Assembly (NCBI RefSeq): GCF_000346465.2
Contig: NC_034012.1
Coordinates: 3,001,134 to 3,065,133, forward strand
Source of the DNA: Prunus persica
Taxonomy: Eukaryota; Streptophyta; Magnoliopsida; Rosales; Rosaceae
Length of the DNA: 64,000 nucleotides
Direction of reading: 5' to 3'
The first letter of the stretch is position 1. The number at the start of each line of letters is the position of its first letter. Positions 45,514 through 56,303 of the stretch are shown piece by piece. Made by a program: the position numbers and the translations under genes. The notes under the pieces were generated by a model that worked only from the letters and a program-made list of their open reading frames with translations, did not search any database and was not told the DNA's origin.

Positions 45514-46248
45514 ATTATACAATGAATAATACTAGTCTTGGTTGTTGTTATGGTATCAGTATGATAGGAGGGTTTGTGCTGTTGTGTTATGGCACAGAAA
45601 AACTAAGTCATTAATAGGAAAATAAACGAAAACTTCAAAAATTCGTAAATCAACATAAATCTAAGACCCATAAGTGAAATCGGAATTTTAAAAAACAAAT
45701 GAAATTGTACAAATGGCATGAGCAGTGTTCTTTTAAGTTGGATGATTGGAGACTTGACCATCGCGGAATTGAAATCTCATACTTACGTCCAGATGATGCA
45801 TCGCGGTGTTGGTGGCAAACCCAGCGACGGTGCAGACGATGGCGATCTCCCACTGCCACTACGATGCCGACGACATTTGAATTGCACAGCATATTGAAAA
45901 GCTTGATGCTTCGGACTACAGCGGCAGCCGCCAAGTCTGAAACAACCACTGTTACCTTGTGCTGTGACTTTTCTCTGCAGTCGCTCATATAACGCCGTCG
46001 TTTCAGGATTTCAAATCGAAACCACTAGGTCTTGTACCAGTAACAAACGACTACCGAGGGAAGAGAGATTTGATGACGAAGTTGGGTTATCGATTTCGAC
46101 AGAGGAGTCTCTCTTGGAGGTCTGGTCGAGGGCAAGAGTTGAGGGAGGGAGAGAGATGAGGAAAATTTGGAAGATTTGAGAGTTGAGAGGGCGCCACAAG
46201 AGTTCAGGAGTGAATGTTTTCGAGCTTGGGGGAAATCTAAAATTTTTA
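45514..46248. other. Unassigned DNA, possibly part of a DNA transposon
   Basis: Less AT-rich than its surroundings, with medium-length open frames on both strands (45650-45988 -, 45699-45992 +, 46011-46337 -). None shows a domain that I recognise. A CACTA-type terminus lies further right at 46979, so it may belong to that element. Confidence 0.3.
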
Positions 46249-46731
46249 GGCCCCGTTTGTTTCACGGAATAGATTTGAGGGGAAATCACTTCCCATGTCA
46301 TTTCCCAAGGAATGGGAATGAAAGATTCCTTATCCACATTTGGTAATGTAGGGAAAGTAACCGGGAGATTTCACTTTGTTTCATTTCCCATGTTTGTTTT
46401 GAGTAGGAATGGAAAACAAAGTTTGTATAATTTTTCAATTATATCCATATTAAATCAAATTAAAAAAGAATGCATTTAATGATACGTACGTTGTAATTAT
46501 AAATTGTTCATAGGGACAAAATAGTCATGAAAATTGTGCATTGAATGTTGACTCATTTTCCTAAACTTTTCCATGAGGAGGGAAAACAAAACATAAGTTA
46601 AGAGGAGGGCTTCACTTTCCCCTCTACTTTCCCATTGTCAGGCAACCATTTCTCATGCTTAGACTTACCAAACATGGGAAAGCAATTGAATTCCCATTCC
46701 AAGCCTCCTTTCCCATGAACCAAACGGGGCC
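46249..46731. mobile_element. PIF/Harbinger-type MITE
   Basis: 483 bp with inverted ends GGCCCCGTTTG (left) and the same on the reverse strand (right, CAAACGGGGCC), flanked by TTA at 46246-46248 and 46732-46734. Purine-rich GGGAAATG-type motifs fill the subterminal parts. No coding capacity. Confidence 0.85.
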
Positions 46732-46789
46732 TTAGGTCTAGAGCGAACTCTCTTAAGAAGCTAGTGTGTTTCGTCAAAAGAAAAAAGAG

Positions 46790-46979
46790 CTAGCGTGTTT
46801 TAAAAGATGACGTTTGTAATTTACAAGCGTCGTGTTTTGAAACCCAAATTGATTTTAGTGGTGTATAAGATGGTATACTACGACAGTTTTATAAAACCGT
46901 CGTCTTTTAAAACACAATGACGATTTTAAACTTTACTGTCGTTTATTTAGTGTCGTGGTTTTATAATTTTGTAGTAGTG
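46790..46979. mobile_element. CACTA-type transposon end
   Basis: The right edge reads CACTACTACAAAAT on the reverse strand (46966-46979), a canonical plant CACTA terminus. Inwards are repeated short words on both strands (GACGTTTGTAA, AAACCGTCGTC), as usual for the subterminal zone. I could not find the other end. Confidence 0.55.
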
Positions 46980-47046
46980 TGTGTAAACAAACGAGTTAGG
47001 TTTGGGCCCTTTTTAGAGCTATTAGCCTAAAAGCTCAAATCATACA

Positions 47047-47051
<5 letters not shown>

Positions 47052-47088
<37 letters not shown>
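47052..47088. repeat. (AT)n microsatellite
   Basis: About 18 AT units. A related, shorter TA run with the same left flank (CATACACACG) is at 38769-38798. Confidence 0.9.
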
Positions 47089-47092
<4 letters not shown>

Positions 47093-48201
47093 ATGACGGG
47101 CCTAAGCCCAACTGAATTTGTGTAGACAAACCAATCCACCTACCTTAACTACGTATCTGGTTCTCATTTTAAAAAAAAAAAAAAAAAAAAAACTATGTAT
47201 CTTGTCTAACTTTGAATTAAGAGTCACCAACAAAGAAAGAAAAAATTGGTTGGAGAGGGTTTGTTAGCATAAATTATGTTTGGAATATTCCCAAATGTTG
47301 ATTGGTTTTGTTTTCATAGTTCCATTACTTCTCTCTACGTCTGTCTCTCTGTCTGTCTGTCTCTCTCTCTCTCTCATATTGGGATGGTGAGAAAAAAAAA
47401 AATGCTTGACTTTTTCTCTACCTGATTGTCACATATTTGTCTCTCTCTACCTCTGCAGACCTTTTTTTTGGTCAAAATCTCTACAGACTCTTTGGTTTCC
47501 CAAATCAAGAAGGGTTGAACACTTTATATTTATTTTTAACAAAACCAAGAGAGAACAAAAGAGAAATAAGAAAGAAAGTGGAAGGGGAAAGAGAGACAGA
47601 GATAAATAAGAGAGAACAAGAGAAGAAAAAATAAAGAGAAAGAGAATCGGAGAGGGGAGAGGAGAGGAAGAAGAGGATGAAGAAAATCAGTGACAAAAAA
47701 AGGGAGGAGGGAAGAACAGAGATAAATGAGAAACATAAAAAAAAGTTTTGGACGGCAGAGGCATGGAGATGTGATGGGCAAAATGCTTTGGGTAGAGCAA
47801 ATGGCAAAAACAAAGAAGTAAAATAATCATGCTAACCACTTCGGAAGCAAATGACAAAACAAAGAAGTAAAATAATCATGCTAACCACTTCGGAAGCAAA
47901 TGACAAAAACAAAGAAGTAAAATACACATATATAAAATTTTGGTGCCCCTTTAATTGGAGGCCCATGGCCGTCGCCCTCCGTGCCCATGCCTCAGGGCCG
48001 GCCCTGAGTCTAAGTCTAAGTCGTTGCAATGAATAGACCAGCAAAAACAGACAAACGAATAGACCACTTCCAAGTAAGTTCCTTTCGTTAAATCCATTTG
48101 TCCATTCTTCCTTTCTTACAAGTCTAAGTCGTTGCTTTTGGCTACCCGCCAATTTCATCCCCCAGGGTGCAATCCCAATCTTTGTCAACTTGTTCTGCCT
48201 T
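47089..48201. other. DNA between pseudogene D and gene E
   Basis: Contains a partial match to the flanking duplication (47223-47310), a CT-rich stretch (47340-47380), a purine-rich stretch (47570-47720), a tandem repeat (listed separately) and, from about 48090, the cluster promoter module. Open frames here are low complexity and not supported. Confidence 0.45.
47801..47931. repeat. Tandem repeat, about 49-bp unit
   Basis: Two and a half copies of a unit containing AACAAAGAAGTAAAATAATC and ATGCTAACCACTTCGGAAGC, nearly identical. Confidence 0.85.
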
Positions 48202-48208
48202 TATAAAT
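48202..48208 (+). promoter_or_regulatory. TATA box of gene E
   Basis: TATAAAT lies 115 bases before the start codon at 48317, in the conserved context CTTTATAAATTGGCACTGCAAC. In C and A the same place reads CATAAAT, a weaker match. D has lost this stretch to the kinase fragment. Confidence 0.5.
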
Positions 48209-48316
48209 TGGCACTGCAACAAATTATTCAATCATTTCAGGTTTTCAATCCCGGGGGGAAAAAAGAAAATGAAAAACACTTCGTGGTTGGAAGGAACTTG
48301 TCTGTTTTCTGTGCTC

Positions 48317-51300
48317 ATGGAGAGAAGTCGTTTCCTCTTGTCAATAACGTTGTTGCTGGTACACCACAGTTCTATATGTACAGTAGGTGCAACACAAACC
48401 AACATCACCACAGACCAGTCTGCTCTTCTTGCTCTGAAATCTCATATCACTAGTGATCCTCACAACATCTTGGTCAACTGGTCAACCACCACCTCCGTCT
48501 GCAACTGGGTTGGCATTACTTGTGGTGCTCGCCACCTCAGAGTAGCATCATTGAATCTCTCGTATATGAGTTTCACAGGCACCATTCCACCACACTTAGG
48601 CAACCTCTCATTCCTTGTTGCACTAAGCTTCAAAAATAACAGCTTCCATGGTAGTTTGCCCCATGAATTGTCTTATTTGCGTCGCCTGAAGTTGATTAGC
48701 TTCAGATTCAACAATTTTATGGGATCCATTCCATCGTGGTTTGGGTCCTTCCCCAAACTTCAAAGCTTCGATTTGTATGGCAATCAGTTTTCAGGTACCA
48801 TACCTTCGACTATCTTCAACTTGTCTACATTGCAAGACATAAATCTAAGCGCTAACAAACTATCAGGTACGTGTGCCAACAAGGTATCTACACTATTGTC
48901 ATTATGTTTCAACATCTTGTTATTAATCTATAAGCCTAATATGTTTTTTTCCTTTATAAAATTAGTCTTACTTTTAATCACTTACAAGTCATCCAATACT
49001 AAAAAAAACTCTCACTTGAATCGATTATATATTTGGTTTTTAATTTTAAGAACAATTGAGTCTATAATGTTGTTTTTTTTTTTTTCCTATATACTCAGAA
49101 AGTTTTTACAAAACTTACATTTATGAAACTAGTGAGTACATGTTGGGCGTTGGGGGATAAAGACATGGATGATAGACTGTAAATATTAGTTCACATGGAG
49201 GACCATTATAACATGATATGTTATAAATATAAAAAACACCCTTCAAATTTAATACTATAGAAAAATTCCATATTGTACCTTCAAGTGAAAAAAATGTAAC
49301 ATATTAATAAATCAATTAGAAAGTGACCAAGTGACTAGTTGAGAGTTTTATTTTTCCTCCAAAATAGCCACTCTGACAGCTTTTCTATAAATTATGTAGA
49401 GTGAAGTTTTTTCTAATTTCATTTATTTACATGTATTCTGAGTCTTTGTTTGTCATACTTAACAGGTGTGATACCCAGAGAAATAGGGAACTTAACAATG
49501 TTGAAGGAGATATACCTTGACTCCAACAATTTCAATGGTATATATATTTGTTGCATTCCCTTGATGTGATACAGTTATATATGACTCCGCTTTTGTTGCA
49601 GTGCATTATATATGCATAAAACATGAGTTTAACATATAAATGTGCATATATCTTAATGATTTTTCAGAAATTCCAAAAGAGATCGGCTTTTTACATCAGC
49701 TGGAAAAGTTGTATGTGCAGCTTAATGCCCTAAAAGGCCCTGTTCCTGTGGTTGTTGTCAACATGTCTTCTTTGACTGAGTTGACTCTATATGACAACAG
49801 CTTGAGTGGTGGTCTTCCAGATAATATATGCCAACATCTTCCTAGTCTTCAAATCTTGAATTTGGGTCGCAACCAGTTTGATGGTCTACTTCCATCCAAA
49901 TTATGCCATTGCAGAGAGCTTCTTTTCCTTAATTTGGAGGAAAACAATTTCAGTGGAAGCATACCAAAAAATATTGGGAACTTAACAATGATGAAGCTTT
50001 TATCCCTTGGCTACAATACTTTGACGGGTAATTGATATTTCACTATGTTGATTCAATTATGATTTATCTTTTTTTATTTTGGTTGCATATTTTAGTAAAT
50101 GAGCGAGATAGTTAATCATAAATATAACAATTTTTTTTGTCAAAATCTCTGGGAAATTCATTAGAAAATAACATATTGACTTGCCTAATAAACGTTTTAT
50201 CTAAGTCAATATGTTCAAATCTAAGTTTAACCATATATTTATCTAAGTAAGAATAAAAAAAGAAGAAGAGGTGTAAAGACATGCAAACAAAAACGTGTTT
50301 TGCTCAAAGGGAATATGACATTTTGTAAACCATATATTTTCATCCCCAAATTATGGCCAGATTTTTTAATTTGGTTCAAACACAAAACTTTTTAGAGATT
50401 TGATAGCGTTAGAGTGTGACATTTTATTGTTGTAAATATTTCCGTGTAAATATTTATGAGTAGATAGCGTTATATTAGATTAATAATCTGAATGGCCTCA
50501 TCCCATCCTCAATCTTCAATATCTCCACGATAGAAAAAAAATAGAATGAATTGCTGTTTCTATCCAAGTCAATATTCTTTTCAACTAATGCTAATGCGTG
50601 AAATTGTGGCAGGCACTATACCAGACGAGATCGGTGATCTTCCAAATTTAGAGTTTTTGTCATTAGGAGTTAACAATCTCAATGGCCTCATCCCGTCCTC
50701 AGTCTTCAATATCTCCACAATGATAAAACTCTCACTTTCTTTTACTCAGCTATCAGGTAGCCTCCCAGCAAACATAGGCCTTGGGCTTCCAAACCTACAA
50801 GTCCTTTATATAGGAGCAACTGACCTCAGCGGAGTAATCCCCAACCTCTCCAGTGCTTCTATGCTCACGGCGCTAGACTTGGGCGAAAACTCATTTACAG
50901 GGTTTATTCCAACCACGCTATGTGCCTTGACAAACCTTAAGTTACTTAGGTTATCAAAGAATAATTTGGCGATTGATACTTCGACTCCAGAAGCAACCAC
51001 TCTCTCTTGTTTGGCTAATCTTAGAAGTTTAACAAAACTAAGCTTGGACGCTAATCCGTTAAATGCCACACTTGATGATTTCTTTTCGAATTTCTCTACA
51101 TCGACGCTTCAACATATTAGTTTAAGAAACTGCAGCATGAGGGGTAACATTCCCATTGGTATTGGCAACTTAAGCAGCTTGATATCCTTAGACCTCGAAA
51201 ACAATCAATTGAGTGGATCAATTCCAACTTCATTAGGAAGACTTGGAAATCTCCAAGGTATGAACTTGAATTACAACAAATTGCAAGGTTACATCCCATA

Positions 51301-53171
51301 TCAACTTTGTCAACTGTATAACCTCGTTAACTTACAGTTGGCTAGTAATCAGCTCTCTGGTTCTATACCTTCATGCTTGGGTAATCTAGCCGCATCTCTA
51401 AGATATCTATCACTAGGGTCCAATTTGTTGAGTTCCACAATACCATCTACTTTTTGGAGACTTGCCTATATCTTACAAGTAAACTTATCATCCAATTCTC
51501 TAATTGGACCTCTCTCACAAGATATTGGAAACTTGAAAGTTGTCGTAGAGGTAGATTTATCAAATAACAATTTATCTGGTGTTATACCAAGCACCATTGG
51601 CGGTCTTCAGGATCTAGTTAATCTCTCCTTGGCAAATAATAATTTGGAAGGCCCTATTCCAAGTTCATTTCAAGACTTGCTAAGCCTGCAACTCTTGAAT
51701 TTATCCAGAAACAATCTATCTGGAGTGATTCCCAAGTCTTTAGAAGCTCTGTCACTTCTCAAGTATCTGGATTTGTCTTTCAACCGGCTCCAAGGAGAAA
51801 TTCCAACGGGTGGACCATTCCAAAACTTCTCTGCTCAATCATTTGTCTCAAACAGCGCATTCTGTGGTGCACCCCGATTTCATGTTCCACCATGCAAAAA
51901 TACTACACTTGAACCAAATTGGAAGAAAGCTAAATATATCATCCCAGGGATCATATCAGTAATTCTACTAGTGGCCTCCATATCTATATTTGTACTACGC
52001 AGGAAAAGAAATGTGCAAGTTGCAGGAGAGGCTACCTCGTTGCCTCAACTTCTTTGGAAAAGAATTTCACACCTAGAACTTCTAAAGGCCACGAATGGAT
52101 TAACGAAAACAACTACTTNNNNNNNNNNNNNNNNNNNNNNNNNNNNNNNNNNNNNNNNNNNNNNNNNNNNNNNNNNNNNNNNNNNNNNNNNNNNNNNNNN
52201 NNNNNNNNNNNNNNNNNNTTACAGCTAGAGGGGGCTTTCAAGAAGTTTGATAGGGAATGTCAAATGCTAAGCAATATTCGTCATAGAAAACCTTATCAAA
52301 ATCATCAGCTGTTGCAGTGAACTTGATTTCAAAGCCTTGGTACTGAACTACATGCCTAATGGGAGCCTGGACAAGTGGTTATATTCTCAAAACTATTCTT
52401 TGAATATCTTACAGAGGTTGAACATAATGATAGACGTTGCGGTGGCAGTGGAATACCTACACTATGGTTATTCAATACCTATTGTGCACTGTGACATGAA
52501 GCCCAGCAATATACTACTAGATGATGATATGGTTGCACACGTTGCTGATTTTGGAATTGCAAAACTCTTGGGTGGAGGAGATTCTATTACCCAAACCATG
52601 ACTCTAGCCACTGTTGGGTATATGGCTCCAGGTGATGTTCTTGCTAATTTAATATCTTTCAATTCTATACGTGCTGTCCTTATTTATGCATAATTTTCAT
52701 TTACTATATATTCATACACATGAATATATAAGTATAATTCATAATGCAGAGTATGGATTGGAAGGAATGGTTTCAACAAGAGGGGATGTGTACAGTTTCG
52801 GAATTGTAGTGATGGAAACATTCACAAGAAGGAAGCCAATAGATGAGATGTTCGATGGGGAAATGAATATAAAGCAATGGATTGCAAACTCACTAGTATT
52901 ACCAGATGCAAAGATAGATGAAGTTGTGGATGCCAATTTGCTTGGGATTGAGACAGAGCAGGAAGATGATGATCATGTGAGGAAGAGGGATTGCATATCA
53001 GCCATTATGAGATTAGCTCTTACTTGCTGTGCAGAATCGGCAGAAGAGAGGATAAGTATGAAAGAAGCTGTAGCCACACTCAACAAAATCAAGACAAAGT
53101 TTTTGAAGGACACCACTGCAGGAAGAGGTGTGCTGTTAAACCGTCCTCTTGTTCAGCAACCCTTCAAATAA
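48317..53171 (+). CDS. Class XII LRR receptor kinase, gene E (contains assembly gap)
   Basis: Five exons with the same sizes as C outside the gap: 48317-48866, 49466-49537, 49668-50027, 50613-52631, 52750-53171. Signal peptide ([17 protein letters not shown]), LRRNT with CNWVGITCG, more than 20 LRRs, PPCKN cap, membrane helix ([22 protein letters not shown]), then a non-RD kinase with [15 protein letters not shown] and a complete last exon ending [15 protein letters not shown]. The 100-N gap (52119-52218) hides the glycine loop and catalytic lysine. Single-base differences next to the gap (TTAACG for TTTAACG and CTACTT for CTTACT before it; AGAAAACC for AGAAACC after it) break the frame but look like base errors at a contig edge. 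I call the gene probably intact. Its exon 4 acceptor (GTGGCAG) is good, unlike D. Confidence 0.78.
52119..52218. other. Assembly gap (100 N)
   Basis: Exactly 100 N. By alignment with gene D (44691-44755) the missing DNA should be about 65 bases, so 100 is a placeholder size. Confidence 0.95.
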
Positions 53172-53635
53172 TGGGTCCTATCCTATGACATGTATTTCAT
53201 GCATTTTGATTCAATTTCAGTCTTTAATTTAGCCAATGTAGAGGAAGGCATGTCGTTTTATTTCAGTTTTTGACTGATTTTATGGTGGAGGGGTGTATTT
53301 TCGAGGTTGCAAAGCGACTTTTTACATTTCCTTTACACCTCCGAGTGTTGTAAATGTGATTGTTGTTCCAATGAGGAATATGTATAATTAATTTTACTAA
53401 CTTTTGACCACTTTTTCTCACTATTTTTCATGTAGGATCCACTTGTAAGGGATGTAAAAAAGGATGCACACGTGCATCTAAATTTGCATCTCACGGTTGT
53501 GATACAAATTTACAATCGTTTACATCTCTCCATTGTAGGTGATTTCGATCAGTGTTTATTTAACAACATACACCTCATTATACAACCTCCCACTGAAAAT
53601 GCTCTTATAGTAACAATTTTTTTATTTTTTTATTA
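53172..53635. other. 3' flank of gene E
   Basis: A probable 3' UTR similar to that of C (GGTCCTATCCTATGACATG), then AT-rich DNA without a supported gene. Confidence 0.5.
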
Positions 53636-54180
53636 AAAAAAGAGGAGTCACCAAAGATTTTCATAGAATTATGAATAAAGAAAGAAAAAATTGGTTGGAG
53701 AGGGTTTGTTAACTTAAATTATGTTTAGAATATTCCCAAATGTTGGTTGGTTTTTTTCCATAGTTCCAATCCAAATGCGCTGTCATTCCATGGAGGGTTT
53801 GGTTTGGAATTTTGTGGATTAGGTGATGCCTTATGTGCATTATGTTAAACTAAACCTCCAAATTGATTTCAAATTTAATGTATTTTATTCACACAAAGAA
53901 GAAAACACCTAGCTGAACTGAGCCAAAGATCACGTGGACAAGGCAGGTAAATTTGACCGCGTGGACTCAAGTCATATATGTATGTAGCCTGTGTAGGTGG
54001 TGGTGATCAGTGGATCAAGTTTGCTTGCCATCCTTCCAAATCCATTGGAATTTATTTGATGCAGAATTGCAGACTGCAGAGCAATAACTAAAAGTTTGAT
54101 TAATTGCACTCTACCCCTTAAAAGTCTAATTCCAAGGGTCCCACCAAGCATCATACACTATCTATTTATTTTCCATCGAA

Positions 54181-54333
54181 CTTTTTTTTTTTTTTTTAAG
54201 AACATTTCCTATTGAGAGGGGTGATAACATACTAAATTTACACACACTACACGGATGATAGGATTCGAACCCAAGACCTTGTCTGAGGGAGTAAATACTC
54301 CAAACTACTATACTAGTGAGTCCTTTGCCTATC
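54181..54333 (-). mobile_element. tRNA-derived SINE, minus orientation
   Basis: Starts with a T-run on + (poly-A on -). On - it has a B box GGTTCGAATCC and an A-box-like TAGTATAGTAG. Same family as 10612-10767. The paralogous site at about 27084-27100 (TTTCCATCTAAGCAATTTAA) lacks the insert. Confidence 0.8.
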
Positions 54334-54358
54334 TAAGCTATTTAAATAAATTTAAAAT

Positions 54359-54825
54359 TGTTGAAGAATATAAGTCTCACATTGAAAATTTGACTAAATA
54401 AAATACAAAATATAATGAATGGTTCTACTATTAATAATATTGAGGCCTTTTGTATTAAAACTCTACACCTACTGGGTTTTGTAAGTGGTTAAGTTGGGGA
54501 CAATATCAGTGTTGTTAGTAGTAGGTTACTGGCCCATCTATCTGAAATTTAACATGATATCAGAGTGAGTTGATTGACTGAGCCTGAATTGGGCCTTTAC
54601 CCTTACCCAATATGTAGTGTTCACATGTCGGGCTTGAATGTTTACCTCATTTACCCAATACGTGGTGTTCACATGTTGGGCTTGAATGATTGCCGATGTG
54701 GACTTGACTCCACGTGTGACCCACTATGTGGTGGTCCCACGTGAGGGGGTGTGTTGAAGAATATGAGTTTTACATTGAAAACTTGACTAAATAAAATACA
54801 AAATATAGTGAATTGTTCTACTACT
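54359..54825 (+). mobile_element. TRIM retroelement
   Basis: A left LTR of 196 bp (54359-54554, TGTTGAAGAATA...AACA) is followed at once by a primer-site-like TGATATCAGAG. A purine tract (GTGAGGGGG) precedes a second LTR start at 54752, which matches the first for about 75 bases and then ends in the flanking duplication. No gag or pol. The right LTR is truncated. Confidence 0.75.
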
Positions 54826-55670
54826 AACAACCTCTTTGACTAAGGTCAAAGGTGGATATGACTACAAAGATTTTTAATCAAAGGTCAATATAGTAGGAGG
54901 GCATTATTTCTTTATGATATGAAGTTCATCTTTGATCATGATGTAAATGCGAATTTGCTGCAGGTTTATAGCCATGGATTCAATGGGGCTGGTATTCATT
55001 CAAATGTCTAAAATTCAACATTGCATATTGGATTCAAATATCTTTTTAATAAGAGGTATCCAAGAAAGAAACATCACAGCAGTTTACCCAAAAGAAAGAA
55101 ACACACATTTTCTTTTCCATATCATCATAGATTCAGTGAAGTCAACAAGCAAAAATTGTATATGCAAAACAAGGAACATCACATTTCAAAATGCTCTAAA
55201 TTATGCAGAGTAATAATTGTCTTGCCATCTCCATTTTCCATACCAGCAGAAATTAGAGTGCCCAGTCTTTGACAAGAAGCTCTGAACCAGAAACTTGGAA
55301 ATGTCAAGAAGCCCAATACAGGAGAATGCTTGACAATTTATCTTCACAACTACACCCTCTGTCTCTGTCCCTTTCAGTTTCAAACTTTAATCAGCTAGCA
55401 CCCACCAATCCTCTTCCCCCAACCTGAAACAATTTATATTACTAAAACAAGACTAAAACACAGTAGAGTGGGTCATTTAGAATATTAGGTAAACCCAATA
55501 TCATATCTTCTGGTAATTAATTTAACCAAGCTCAAAACAATAGATTTTTTTTTTTTAAAGTATAAGTAATAGTCTAAACTACAATATGAGGAGTTTCTCT
55601 TACACATATTACTAAAATGTCATGAGAGTTCGAACTTTAGAACATTAATTTGTAAGTCAATACTCATTCT

Positions 55671-56209
55671 CGCTAAACTAAACCCTAAACAGAAAACTAT
55701 CATTTGCCGCAAACCCATAAATTTGAATTAATTTCTGAAAAATTTGGGTCCCCAGGTGGCCAGGTCTTTTTTCTTTTGACCGGGGTCCCCTCCCCTGCTA
55801 ATTAATTTAAAGCTCCAATAAGCTCATTCGTCTCTGGCTGGGCCAAAATCTATCTAACCTATACAACAAATGACTGAAATTACCACCAAAACAAGAAAAA
55901 AGCAAGATGTTTTTGGTTCACATGTAAACCTTGTAATTTTGAAACTAAATAAGTCATGTAGAATTTCTTCACTGGGGAAGAAATTTCGCAATCACCGCAT
56001 CAGTCACCGGTGAAATTTAAGAACCTTGAGCGAGTCAGAGCAGCTAGTCTACCAAACCTGTTGTCCTTCAGTTGTTCTCCAACTGTTACACTTCCTCCTG
56101 CCGTTAGATTTTTTCCGTTAAACTTAACGCCTTAATCTCCCACTTCACTTGCTCCACTTACTAAACCCATAACATTGACTACTGCCTGCCCCTGTTTTCT
56201 CATCCCTCC

Positions 56210-56246
<37 letters not shown>

Positions 56247-56303
56247 GGACAACAAAACAGGAGGCAGAGTTTGAGAACTGAAACCCAGTTGCAGAAAAAG
56301 AAA
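55671..56303. promoter_or_regulatory. Upstream region and leader of the CaMRLK-like gene
   Basis: Non-coding. A (TC)n run at 56213-56244 lies in the probable leader, 60 bases before the start codon. The open frame extends upstream through it from 56175, but residues coded there are low complexity. Confidence 0.5.
56213..56244. repeat. (TC)n microsatellite in the CaMRLK-like leader
   Basis: About 16 TC units just before the start codon. Confidence 0.9.

Larger units (their letters stand above)
53636..55670 (+). repeat. Right copy of the cluster-flanking duplication
   Basis: Similar to 26545-27930 but longer because a SINE (about 54181-54333) and a TRIM (54359-54825) have been added, and because a piece present at 27118-27200 is missing. 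From 54830 on, the match resumes (GTCAAAGGTGGATATGACTA). No gene seen. Confidence 0.75.

Noticed and set aside
45650..46337. Three medium open frames on both strands
   Set aside because: No domain recognised; the frames overlap on opposite strands in a region likely to belong to a DNA transposon.
47406..47813. Overlapping open frames on both strands
   Set aside because: They come from purine-rich GAGA/AAGA low-complexity DNA and show no domain.
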